From the NCBI GenBank assembly GCA_002729595.1, contig PBYL01000192.1, positions 62,001 to 126,000 on the forward strand: DNA of 64,000 bases. Direction: 5' to 3'. The notes under the pieces are model-generated. The model saw only the letters and a program-made list of their open reading frames with translations. It was not told where the DNA came from and did not search any database. A program made the position numbers and the translations under genes. Source of the stretch: Thalassovita sp. (GTDB taxonomy: Bacteria > Bacteroidota > Bacteroidia > Cytophagales > Flammeovirgaceae). Positions 19,230-26,181 of the stretch are shown here, in pieces (the stretch's first letter is position 1; each line of letters starts with the position of its first letter).

Positions 19230-20036
19230 ATGACTATAAATATTGAACAGGCGAAAAAAATATTTTTCCAACATTTTAACAAAAATGAAATTGATATTTT
19301 AAAATTTGAAGATTTTGAATGGGGTATTATTTTTTATTGGAATAGTAAAGATTATGTTGAAAAAGGTACAAACCTAATTTCAAATAACACACCAGTTTTA
19401 ATAGATAAAATAGATCAAAGTTTTCACTTTATAAATGATTTGGAAAATTTCGCAACGTTAGATCAGCAGTTAGAAAATTATAGAGTAATAAAAGGTTATG
19501 CCCATACCATTAAATTCCCACCAAAAGCTGATCTAAGTAATATGTCAGATATTGAAAAAGCTTTATATCTGATGAGATCTCGAGAGTTTATACAAATACA
19601 GCAAGCCATTGAGATTATAAATGAAAAAAAACTATTTAATCTAAATAGCTTCTTAAAATTACTTTACCCCAAATACGATAATGTTTTGGAAACTATTGCT
19701 AATAATATACTTAATTTAAAGGGGGAGTATATTTTAAATAATATTGCCTTAAAAGCAATTCCCTCTGAAATAAACATATTTAAAAATGATATTACAGGTA
19801 TATATATTCATGACTGTAAAATCGAAGAACTACCAAACGAGATCACCGATTTACATAATTTGAAATATATACTTGTTGAATTATCACCATTAAAAAAAAT
19901 ACCTTTTGATTTAAGAAAATTAAGAGAATTAGAATCTGTTAATTTAGTATTAACAAATATATCAGATTCTGATATCTCTAAATTTCTTTTACCTAAAAAT
20001 TGTAAGATAGAAATAAAAGGTAAATACCCTCAATAA
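19230..20036 (+). CDS. Imm35-like domain plus leucine-rich repeat protein, candidate immunity protein
   Basis: A 268-residue cytosolic protein. The first 85 residues resemble the Imm35/YrhB immunity fold: an N-terminal helix, FEWGIIFYWNSKDYVEKG, then NTPVLIDKIDQSFHFI. The C-terminal part (about 170-265) has irregular leucine-rich repeats such as IEELPNEITDLHNLKYI and LKKIPFDLRKLRELESV. It is one of only two rightward genes in the toxin locus (with the IS transposase) and has no toxin next to it on its own strand. That suggests an orphan immunity gene. The family assignment is from pattern and not from a search. Confidence 0.5.
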   Translation: MTINIEQAKKIFFQHFNKNEIDILKFEDFEWGIIFYWNSKDYVEKGTNLISNNTPVLIDKIDQSFHFINDLENFATLDQQLENYRVIKGYAHTIKFPPKADLSNMSDIEKALYLMRSREFIQIQQAIEIINEKKLFNLNSFLKLLYPKYDNVLETIANNILNLKGEYILNNIALKAIPSEINIFKNDITGIYIHDCKIEELPNEITDLHNLKYILVELSPLKKIPFDLRKLRELESVNLVLTNISDSDISKFLLPKNCKIEIKGKYPQ

Positions 20037-20040
20037 AAAA

Positions 20041-20166
20041 TTAAAGATTCAACAGTATCATCAACTCCCCCATTATGTTCGCCTTCATATCTTCTGTAAA
20101 TAAACTTACTCTATTTGCATCTAAAAGTCTATTTAATCTTTGTACTTTTGGATCGAGGAGTATTTC
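20041..20166 (-). pseudogene. Coding remnant, 41 codons
   Basis: A frame open from a TGA to the TAA at 20043-20041 encodes EILLDPKVQRLNRLLDANRV and continues to MGELMILLNL. Its composition is that of a real helical protein end, but there is no start codon and no room for a full gene. It lies between the Imm35-LRR gene (convergent, 4 bp away) and a short interspersed repeat. It is probably the 3' end of a lost gene. Confidence 0.4.
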
Positions 20167-20173
20167 TCATTGA

Positions 20174-20200
20174 TACGGAGCGAGTGCTACGCACCAGTGG
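20174..20200. repeat. Short interspersed repeat, intact copy
   Basis: TACGGAGCGAG-TGCTACGCACC followed by AGTGG. A second copy (TACGGAGCGAGACGCTACGC then ACCAGTGG) is split by the IS element at 22248-22263 and 23657-23679. Both copies sit just beyond the 3' ends of small genes in the toxin locus, like a module boundary. Confidence 0.75.
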
Positions 20201-20202
20201 AT

Positions 20203-20700
20203 TCATATTTTTCCTTTTAGATCTATTCCCTCAAGGTAGTCATTCCAAATTTTGTTTCTTGAGATAAAGTTTTTGGTTTTTTCGATTATCTCTGGATTAT
20301 TCGATTTCTGTCCAGTTCTGAAATGCAAAGCTGCTATATATGATTTTTGAATGTTCCCACTGTAAGAATCCAGATCGGCTTTCTTTGAAATTTCCTCCAA
20401 ACACGATAGTGATAGATTTTCGTTTAACCTTGTTAAAGCGAATGCGTATGCTTGAGCCTGGTAGAATTCATTAAGTTCTAAAGCCTGTTTACAAATTTGT
20501 TCAGTGAACCAATCGATTATCAAGCCTCCAATAACCGTTGCACCTACAACTCTATTTCTCCAAACTCGGTTGTCTAAAAAATCTTTCAAGTTTTGCTTAA
20601 AAGCTGGTGATTGAAGCCATGCAGATAGTTTTCCGTCTTGAATAATGTTGTCAGGTCGGTAGTAATAATCTACGATATAAAGCTGAATTAATTCGTTCAT
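20203..20700 (-). CDS. Hypothetical protein, candidate immunity protein
   Basis: A 165-residue soluble, helix-rich protein with no signal peptide or TM segment. Recognisable residues include YYRPDNIIQDGKLSAWLQSP and FLDNRVWRNRVVGATVIGGL near the N-terminus. I do not recognise a named family. The start is ATG at 20700, two bases after the stop of a 41-codon remnant that looks like a toxin end. This coupling is typical of toxin-immunity pairs. Function is inferred from position only. Confidence 0.55.
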   Translation of the reverse strand: MNELIQLYIVDYYYRPDNIIQDGKLSAWLQSPAFKQNLKDFLDNRVWRNRVVGATVIGGLIIDWFTEQICKQALELNEFYQAQAYAFALTRLNENLSLSCLEEISKKADLDSYSGNIQKSYIAALHFRTGQKSNNPEIIEKTKNFISRNKIWNDYLEGIDLKGKI

Positions 20701-20702
20701 AT

Positions 20703-20828
20703 TTAATCTTTCTTATAACTAGGATTTTCTATAAAATCACCAAATGAGTCATCTTTGTTTATAGGATAAGCCCCTCGAATTCTACTTGCTGAAATATTAA
20801 CAGGGGGAAAAATTCTACGCCTAGTACT
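20703..20828 (-). pseudogene. Remnant of a toxin C-terminus
   Basis: A 41-codon frame without a start ends with TAA at 20705-20703, two bases before the next gene's ATG. It reads STRRRIFPPVNISASRIRGA and ends in SFGDFIENPSYKKD. The upstream part is lost behind a TGA. It is interpreted as the tail of a toxin whose immunity gene is the 165-residue neighbour; no domain is identified. Confidence 0.45.
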
Positions 20829-20861
20829 TCAATTTATTTTTTGTTGGTATTCTACACTCAT

Positions 20862-21278
20862 TTACTCAAATAATTGCTTTACACCCCATAAAGATAATAA
20901 CTCTAAATCTTCCTTGTATACTCTTGTCATTGTATCTAAAGCTGTACTCTTACCTTGATATGGTCTATGAAATAAAATATAGTTATTGCTAGGGTTTTTT
21001 TCTGCATAAGCAACATAATATATTGCATTTTTAGCAAAAACATTAAGGTGTAAAGATTCTCGACCTTCTCCTTCATATTTTGTTTTGTCAACATAGAAGT
21101 GGTATTTGATACCTTTAGCTGTATATCCCTCTGTAAAACCTAATGTATATTTACCATTATCACTTATAGGTTTTGTCTGATAATAAAGTACTATTGTAAA
21201 AAAAAATATTCCTACAATACATATTAAGATAATTAGAAGTTTATTTCTCAGCTTTAGAATATTTAAAACTTTTTTCAT
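20862..21278 (-). CDS. Single-TM membrane protein, candidate immunity protein
   Basis: A 138-residue protein with one N-terminal TM helix (about residues 14-35, LLIILICIVGIFFFTIVLYY) and an extracytoplasmic beta-rich domain. The domain pattern, GIKYHFYVDKTKYEGEG then YYVAYAEKNPSNNYILF, is similar in type to the end of the 184-residue protein at 18345. Its ATG overlaps the stop of a LysM remnant (ATGA), which indicates translational coupling to a former toxin gene. A role as a membrane-anchored immunity protein is inferred from that arrangement. Confidence 0.55.
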   Translation of the reverse strand: MKKVLNILKLRNKLLIILICIVGIFFFTIVLYYQTKPISDNGKYTLGFTEGYTAKGIKYHFYVDKTKYEGEGRESLHLNVFAKNAIYYVAYAEKNPSNNYILFHRPYQGKSTALDTMTRVYKEDLELLSLWGVKQLFE

Positions 21279-21469
21279 TGTCTAGGAACTTTTAGTTTAT
21301 CGCCTGGATGAATCGTAGCATTTTGATTACCATTTTTATCTGTAAAAGTGTCAAGTTGGAGGTTCAAATTTAACTATGAATCAACAGAAACTCCTCTATG
21401 TTGCTGTCCAATACGCCATAAGTTATCACCCTTTTTGACAGTATAGTCTTCATAAAATAGTGGAGAAGA
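21275..21469 (-). pseudogene. LysM-domain remnant with an in-frame stop
   Basis: Leftward, this frame reads YEDYTVKKGDNLWRIGQQH and then, after one TAG, continues in the same frame to ATIHPGDKLKVPRQ and a TGA. Together these are the two ends of one LysM fold (YTVKKGDNLW at the start, PGDKLKVP at the end). In Bacteroidota, Rhs-type toxin tips can carry such domains. The internal TAG and missing upstream part mark it as a relic. Its stop overlaps the ATG of the 138-residue gene. Confidence 0.65.
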
Positions 21470-21484
21470 TCAGATGTTTTTTTC

Positions 21485-21919
21485 TTATTTGTATCTAGGA
21501 TCTATGCTTTCCCCCTTTTCTCTCCAATATTTCGCCTCTTTTTCTTTTCCCTCTTCCAATAAAACATTTGAAAGGTTATAGTGAATCAGATAAATTAGCG
21601 GGTAATCCTGATTTATTTCTAATGCAAAACGATAATATTCTTCTGCCTTTTTATTTTGACTAGATTGGTAGTATATATTTCCTAAATTGGCATAAAGCGA
21701 TATCTCACATGGATATTTCTCAATAGCTTTTTTTGATAGCTTTTCTGCTTTGGCAAAATTTTTATCAAGTTCTTCATTTTTAATGTCTCCTACAATTGAG
21801 TCTAAAATAGTATACTCATCTGTGCCATATTGAATAATTTGATCCTCACAATTATAGGATTTACTTTTGCAACTATTAATAAGTAGTAATATGATTATTG
21901 ACCTAAATAAGGTATTCAT
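21485..21919 (-). CDS. TPR lipoprotein, candidate immunity or scaffold protein
   Basis: A 144-residue lipoprotein: signal LLLINSCKS with Cys17, then about 2.5 tetratricopeptide repeats from residue 55 to 140 (AEKLSKKAIEKYP, SLYANLGNIYYQSSQNKKAE, then LIHYNLSNVLLEEGKEKEAK). It would sit in the periplasm or on the outer membrane as a protein-interaction module. It lies 41 bp downstream of a 71-codon remnant on the same strand, in immunity-gene position. An unrelated TPR lipoprotein role cannot be excluded. Confidence 0.6.
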   Translation of the reverse strand: MNTLFRSIIILLLINSCKSKSYNCEDQIIQYGTDEYTILDSIVGDIKNEELDKNFAKAEKLSKKAIEKYPCEISLYANLGNIYYQSSQNKKAEEYYRFALEINQDYPLIYLIHYNLSNVLLEEGKEKEAKYWREKGESIDPRYK

Positions 21920-21960
21920 TATTTATCTTTTTTTCTATATGGGTTAGCTATTTTACCTGA

Positions 21961-22176
21961 TTAACCTGTAGATCTTATTTTTTTTATAAAAGAATCCATG
22001 TATATTGCTCCTCCATGTATTGGAAGATCGAAAATAGTATCTTGGTTATTGGTAAACCTATCACTGTTAAACCCTTTATTATTACCTTTTTGTTCGCCAA
22101 ATTCTTCTCTCAAGAAACCTGAATTTGAGTCATGACTTTCATTATTTTTTTCGCTATTATCAGCATCAGGTGAGAC
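21961..22176 (-). pseudogene. Remnant of a toxin or Rhs C-terminus, 71 codons
   Basis: An open frame without a start runs from a TGA at 22179-22177 to the TAA at 21963-21961. The protein is polar and glycine/asparagine-rich (FLREEFGEQKGNNKGFNSDR) with a more ordered end (TIFDLPIHGGAIYMDSFIKK). It is probably the surviving tail of a toxin whose partner is the TPR lipoprotein just downstream. The domain is not recognised. Confidence 0.45.
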
Positions 22177-22252
22177 TCATTTCAACTTTTATTAGAGTAG
22201 CTTTTATACAAAATCCCAGTTCTTTTGATAACCTGTTATTGGTTTGGTACGG

Positions 22253-22263
22253 AGCGAGACGCT
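22253..22263. repeat. Target-site duplication, left copy
   Basis: AGCGAGACGCT directly abuts the left inverted repeat of the IS element and is repeated exactly at 23657-23667. The duplicated bases belong to the short interspersed repeat also seen at 20174. Confidence 0.9.
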
Positions 22264-23656
22264 CAATGCCGTCAACTTAAGCTGATAAAAGATTGTTATA
22301 ATTAAGTAATCGGTTTAAAAGATGGAAACATATTCTACTTTTTTTTTGAACTACTTAAATCTGAACTTTTTAGTGTTGACTTTCAAAAGCAACATAGTAT
22401 GAAGTCACAAGATTTTATTCGGAAACGACTGCTGGGCTTCTCACAAATAGCGGCTATTTTAATCAATCGGGTTGTAAAGAACCTCAGTATTGAAGTGAGT
22501 AATTTTTTTAACACCATTGGCAGTTATTCGACTTGCAGTAAACAAGCTTTCAGTAAAGCCCGCAAAAAGTTGAAGCATACTGCCTTTATGGCCCTGAATC
22601 GTAAGTATGTACAGGGATTTTATCAATCATCTTTGAGCAGTCTCTATCAAAACACTTATTATGTTTTTGCTGTTGATGGGAGTCTATGCCAACTTCCAAC
22701 TTCACCGGCTATAGTAAAACATTTTGGCCTTTGGAAGAATCATACTGATACGGGTATGCCCATGGGTAGGTCTTGTGTAGTATATGATGTGCTCAATCAT
22801 GTAGTAATTCAAGGAGTATTAGCGAGTAATTCAGAAAGTGAGCAAGACTTATTTCGGGTCATTTATCACCAAATTTCTGAGTGCCTGCCTCAGCTCAGTC
22901 CCAAAGTTATTTGGCTTATGGATAGAGCATATCCATCTTATGACCTATGTAAAACCATAGAAATGAACGGTGGTAGTTTCCTGATTCGTTGCAAGCGAAA
23001 TTTTTGTAAGGAGGTAGCGCAATTTGTAGCTTCTGATAAACTAGAAGATCGGGTAATTTTATCAGCAAAGGTTTGGTATACAAAAAAAGGTGTAAAAAAA
23101 GAAAGCATACATACTCAACCTTTAACCATAAGAGTTGTAAAAATTCCACTTTCTGGAGGTGAAATAGAATATTTGATAACCAATCTTGAACTACCTGCCA
23201 CAGAGCTTAAAATACTTTATGGTATGCGCTGGGGAATAGAAACTTATTATGATTACTTAAAGCATACACTAGAATTGGAAAACTTTTCCAGCAAGACTGC
23301 AGAAGGTATATTACAAGATTATCATGCCAGTTTACTTACCAGTAACTTAATCCAACTATTAATAACAGAAGCACAGCAAGAACTTGATGCACTAAAAGGA
23401 AAAAAAGGTAATAAATATCACTATCAAATAAACAAGGTAGTAGCCACAGGTATCTTAAGAGGAGAACTGATTAAGTTATTGTTTACTCAAAAAGATATAG
23501 CTTACCGATTGAGTCAACTCAAAGAGCAGATAAAAAGAAGTAAAAATGCTGTAGTACCCAATCGCTCCTTCAAAAGACATAAGCTTAAAAGAAGTAGGAG
23601 AAAGTTTCATCTTAATAAGAAAAAAGCACTATAAATGACTTAAGTTGACGGCATTG
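22264..23656 (+). mobile_element. Intact IS4-family insertion sequence, 1393 bp
   Basis: The element is bounded by perfect 18-bp terminal inverted repeats, CAATGCCGTCAACTTAAG at 22264-22281 and its complement at 23639-23656. It is flanked by an 11-bp direct target duplication and carries one full-length transposase gene. All three features fit the IS4 family, which makes 9-13-bp duplications. It interrupts a copy of the short repeat in the toxin locus. The intact ends and duplication suggest a recent, possibly still active, insertion. Confidence 0.95.
22399..23634 (+). CDS. IS4-family DDE transposase
   Basis: A 411-residue transposase. The catalytic triad is visible: Asp93 in FAVDGSLCQLP, Asp175 in WLMDRAYPS, and Glu281 in the family signature YGMRWGIETYYDYLK (Y-x2-R-x3-E-x6-K). 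The long spacing between the second Asp and Glu reflects the beta-strand insertion domain typical of IS4. The C-terminus is basic (RSFKRHKLKRSRRKF). The only gene of the element; its stop lies 5 bp before the right inverted repeat. It appears fully intact. Confidence 0.95.
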   Translation: MKSQDFIRKRLLGFSQIAAILINRVVKNLSIEVSNFFNTIGSYSTCSKQAFSKARKKLKHTAFMALNRKYVQGFYQSSLSSLYQNTYYVFAVDGSLCQLPTSPAIVKHFGLWKNHTDTGMPMGRSCVVYDVLNHVVIQGVLASNSESEQDLFRVIYHQISECLPQLSPKVIWLMDRAYPSYDLCKTIEMNGGSFLIRCKRNFCKEVAQFVASDKLEDRVILSAKVWYTKKGVKKESIHTQPLTIRVVKIPLSGGEIEYLITNLELPATELKILYGMRWGIETYYDYLKHTLELENFSSKTAEGILQDYHASLLTSNLIQLLITEAQQELDALKGKKGNKYHYQINKVVATGILRGELIKLLFTQKDIAYRLSQLKEQIKRSKNAVVPNRSFKRHKLKRSRRKFHLNKKKAL

Positions 23657-23667
23657 AGCGAGACGCT
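23657..23667. repeat. Target-site duplication, right copy
   Basis: Exact copy of 22253-22263. Joining the flanks with one copy removed rebuilds a short repeat nearly identical to 20174-20200. Confidence 0.9.
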
Positions 23668-23813
23668 ACGCACCAGTGGGGCTACTTATTACACGTAACT
23701 TTGGCTGGTGTTTTTTTTAGCTTTTAGTAAACAGCTGCTCTTTGATGGCAACTGTTTACTGCTTGGCTCAGGTTACAAACCTTGCTACTCATTCTTTCTT
23801 TGCAGTTTATAAA

Positions 23814-24185
23814 CTACAAAGAATTGGGACGAATATCTCCATTATGAATTAGTTTTTCTTCATAATCGCAAGCAGCTACTACTTTTTTCTTGCTGTTATC
23901 AAAATATTTTAAAAAAACATTTACAAATTGAATAAAATTTTCTGTAGTGAAAGAATCATTAAAATTTATCCATAATTTATAGGGAAAGTATAAAAAACCA
24001 TCATATTGATTTGAACTTTTTCTTAAATCAAAATCTTCATTCTCATCAAAATCAATTTCAATATTATGGTTTTTAAGATACAGTGTCTCATTAATCAAAT
24101 TCCCTTCAAACTTTTCATTTACGAACATAACAAGTTCATCTTGAGATGAAAAGTCAGCAATATATAATAAGCAAGTGGAGTCCAT
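23814..24185 (-). CDS. Putative immunity protein for the Rhs nucleotidyltransferase toxin
   Basis: A 123-residue acidic soluble protein. It contains an N-terminal alpha/beta start (CLLYIADFSSQDELVMFVNE), a central IEIDFDENEDFD block and a C-terminal KKVVAACDYEEKLIHNG. It starts 5 bp after the stop of the toxin domain, on the same strand. This is the invariant layout of polymorphic toxin-immunity pairs. No named immunity family is claimed. It is intact although the toxin is frameshifted. Confidence 0.6.
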   Translation of the reverse strand: MDSTCLLYIADFSSQDELVMFVNEKFEGNLINETLYLKNHNIEIDFDENEDFDLRKSSNQYDGFLYFPYKLWINFNDSFTTENFIQFVNVFLKYFDNSKKKVVAACDYEEKLIHNGDIRPNSL

Positions 24186-24190
24186 AAATA

Positions 24191-25277
24191 TTAATTTTTC
24201 GTTGTATTAATTTGTATTCCATTATCAAATTTACCTCCTCGTTTAATTATAGAAATATCTACTTTATTCACCTGTGGTGCTTTTTTTAATATATCATTTT
24301 TCAACTTTCTTAATATTTGTTTATAACCCACAACATCACCTGTAGTAATTTTTCCAGCTTCTAATGCTCTTTGTCCTGTTTTCCATTTGGCACTTCCAAC
24401 ATTTGCATTTCCAAAGGCAGCTTCCCATAGTTCATCAAATTTTTCAGGAGAAACTTTAATTCCTAAATCTAAATCAGAAGGGCTTAGCATTAGTAGCTTT
24501 ATAACTAGCTCTACTTCCTTGAGCAACAACATCATCTGATAAATCCCCAACTTGATCTTGAATTAACTTAGAAATACCACTCCATTCACCAGCGGTTAAA
24601 CTTTGAGGGGGAATTTCAGATGCATACATCGATCGCATACGTGAAGTAATAGCAGGAGCAAATTTACCCAATAAAGCCCCTGCTATAGATGTTGCAGAAT
24701 TTATTGTCATATATTTGAGAAAAGCCTTTTTCCCATCCTCGTTGGCTCCTCTTACAATGGCAGAACGTTCAGAGGGAGAGGCGTTTGCCAATAAGTCAAC
24801 TGTTCCCTTATCAACACTATATTTCATTAATGAAACATATTGCCAACCTCCAATAGGAACACCTGGCCCCATATTTCTATCCATTTCAAGTTCTACGCTT
24901 AAAATATATCTTTGCTTTTCATCTACATGTTTGACCTGTCTTCGTGTATTTCTATTTCCTTCAGTCCATGAATATTCAATAATTTGATTTTCATGGCTCA
25001 ATGTAATATAAGTATCTCCAGATCTATCTTGATATAATACATAATTATATTCTTCTGCCCCATCTAAATCAATAGCTACAATCGGCTTGTTCCCAGCGAA
25101 CTGATAGGGGGTGTACCAAGGATAGGAAGCTGATAGCGGATCGACACTCAAAAACTTTACAATAGCTGGGTTATAGATACGGAAGCCGTAATCTTGGATG
25201 AGCTGCTTGTTACCGAAGTCTTTATCATTTTCTTTGCCATTAAAACCGAAACGGTAACCTATACCACCCAACATCAT
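24191..25277 (-). pseudogene. Orphan Rhs tip with nucleotidyltransferase-like toxin, frameshifted
   Basis: Two overlapping frames form one broken gene. The first (25277-24474) opens with an Rhs-associated core: YRFGFNGKENDKDFGNKQ, then YGFRIYNP, FLSVDPLSASYPWYTPYQFA and AIDLDG. It continues into a linker and the motif QGSRASYKATNAK before a premature TGA. The second frame carries on with PSDLDLGIKVS, GSAKWKTGQRALEAGKITTGD and VDISIIKRGGKFDNG to 24191. Joined, they give GSRAS...PSDLDLGI, the GS-x(n)-DxD signature of nucleotidyltransferase folds. Removing one C from the CCC at 24480-24482 restores a single frame. The N-terminal Rhs repeats are absent, so this is a displaced tip. Confidence 0.75.
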
Positions 25278-25308
25278 TTTTATTAAGAAGAATACAGAAG
25301 GTATAAAA

Positions 25309-25337
25309 CTAAAAAATCCTGCTAAATGGCAGGATTT
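25309..25337 (-). terminator. Leftward terminator of the PepSY-like gene
   Basis: Leftward, AAATCCTGC pairs perfectly with GCAGGATTT and a TTTTTTAG tract follows. About 30 bp here are nearly the same as the centre of the 120-bp repeats at 18190 and 18983. Confidence 0.85.
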
Positions 25338-25372
25338 CTCAGTTTGTATTGATTAATGGATATGAATTTAAT

Positions 25373-25825
25373 TTACATCGATGGTGTAAATTTTTCTTTG
25401 CGGATTTCTTTTCCAGTACTATCGTAGAGATACATTACTTTCTCAATATCATTCTCTTTAGAAAGTAAAAATTGTCCTTGATGTTTTTTGCCTTGGAGCT
25501 CATAAACTTCAGAAGGTTCGTCTTCGCCAGTTGCTGCTCTGTATGCATCTAAAACTGCTTCTGGCAAAACTTCAGAAAAAGTTTCGTTACCTTTTTCTTG
25601 AATCGTACCTTCTAAATCTATTCTACAAAATTTAAATTCGTCTTCATGCTGGAAGAAGGCGATATAAACTTTTCCATTACTATTCCATTGCCATGGCTCA
25701 ACTTCTTCGCCATAAGCAGCAGTAAGGCTATTAAAAACCTTCGCCGGAATTGTATTTTCAGATTGAGCTCTGGCAATATATCCTCCCAGAATACACACCA
25801 GCATAATTAATGTGATTTTCTTCAT
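25373..25825 (-). CDS. PepSY-like exported protein
   Basis: A 150-residue periplasmic protein with a signal peptide (cleavage near ARAQS). The mature part has the repeated pattern of the small PepSY-like (BLIP-fold) proteins of Bacteroidota: PAKVFNSLTAAYGEEVEPWQW, NGKVYIAFFQHEDEFKF and VLPEAVLDAYRAATGEDEP, each followed by beta strands ending in EKVMYLYDSTGKEI. Such proteins are thought to bind or inhibit proteases, but the role here is unknown. Monocistronic, with its own terminator; divergent from the DUF5686 gene. Confidence 0.75.
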   Translation of the reverse strand: MKKITLIMLVCILGGYIARAQSENTIPAKVFNSLTAAYGEEVEPWQWNSNGKVYIAFFQHEDEFKFCRIDLEGTIQEKGNETFSEVLPEAVLDAYRAATGEDEPSEVYELQGKKHQGQFLLSKENDIEKVMYLYDSTGKEIRKEKFTPSM

Positions 25826-26181
25826 TTGTGTACTTTAAGTTATGCCTGTGATACGCCTTATTTTATAAAAGTCACCAGTGGAATTCAATAAATTTTTTGC
25901 TGTTTTTAAAGGCAATTCTTAGAGTAGAAATATCTCAAAAAATTTAGTCTTATCTAGTAATAAAGAAACAATTGGGTGTAGTTTTGACTAAGCCAAAATT
26001 TAGAACATTTATAAAAAAATTTTGTGAGGCAACCACTTCGTAACAATATGCATCTATAGGCAAAAAACCTTTTTAAATAAATAAGAGTATCTTTTAATTT
26101 AAGCTCATAAATAGTAGTAAATTAACTAAAACTTTAATTTTTCGGTGAAGGCACAATTGCTCTGAGCCCTAATTTTACTTT
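25826..26181. other. Divergent intergenic region, 356 bp
   Basis: AT-rich region between the leftward PepSY-like gene and the rightward DUF5686 gene. It must hold both promoters, but no clear -33/-7 pair was found. No coding sequence or repeat is apparent. Confidence 0.3.

Noticed and set aside
23726-23760. Hairpin AGTAAACAG...CTGTTTACT as a terminator
   Set aside because: No T tract follows on either strand, and no gene ends nearby on the + strand except the IS transposase inside its own element.
24474-24550. Programmed ribosomal frameshift in the Rhs toxin
   Set aside because: The site has only a CCC run with no slippery heptamer, no stimulatory structure seen, and the change needed is +1; a simple base insertion explains it better.
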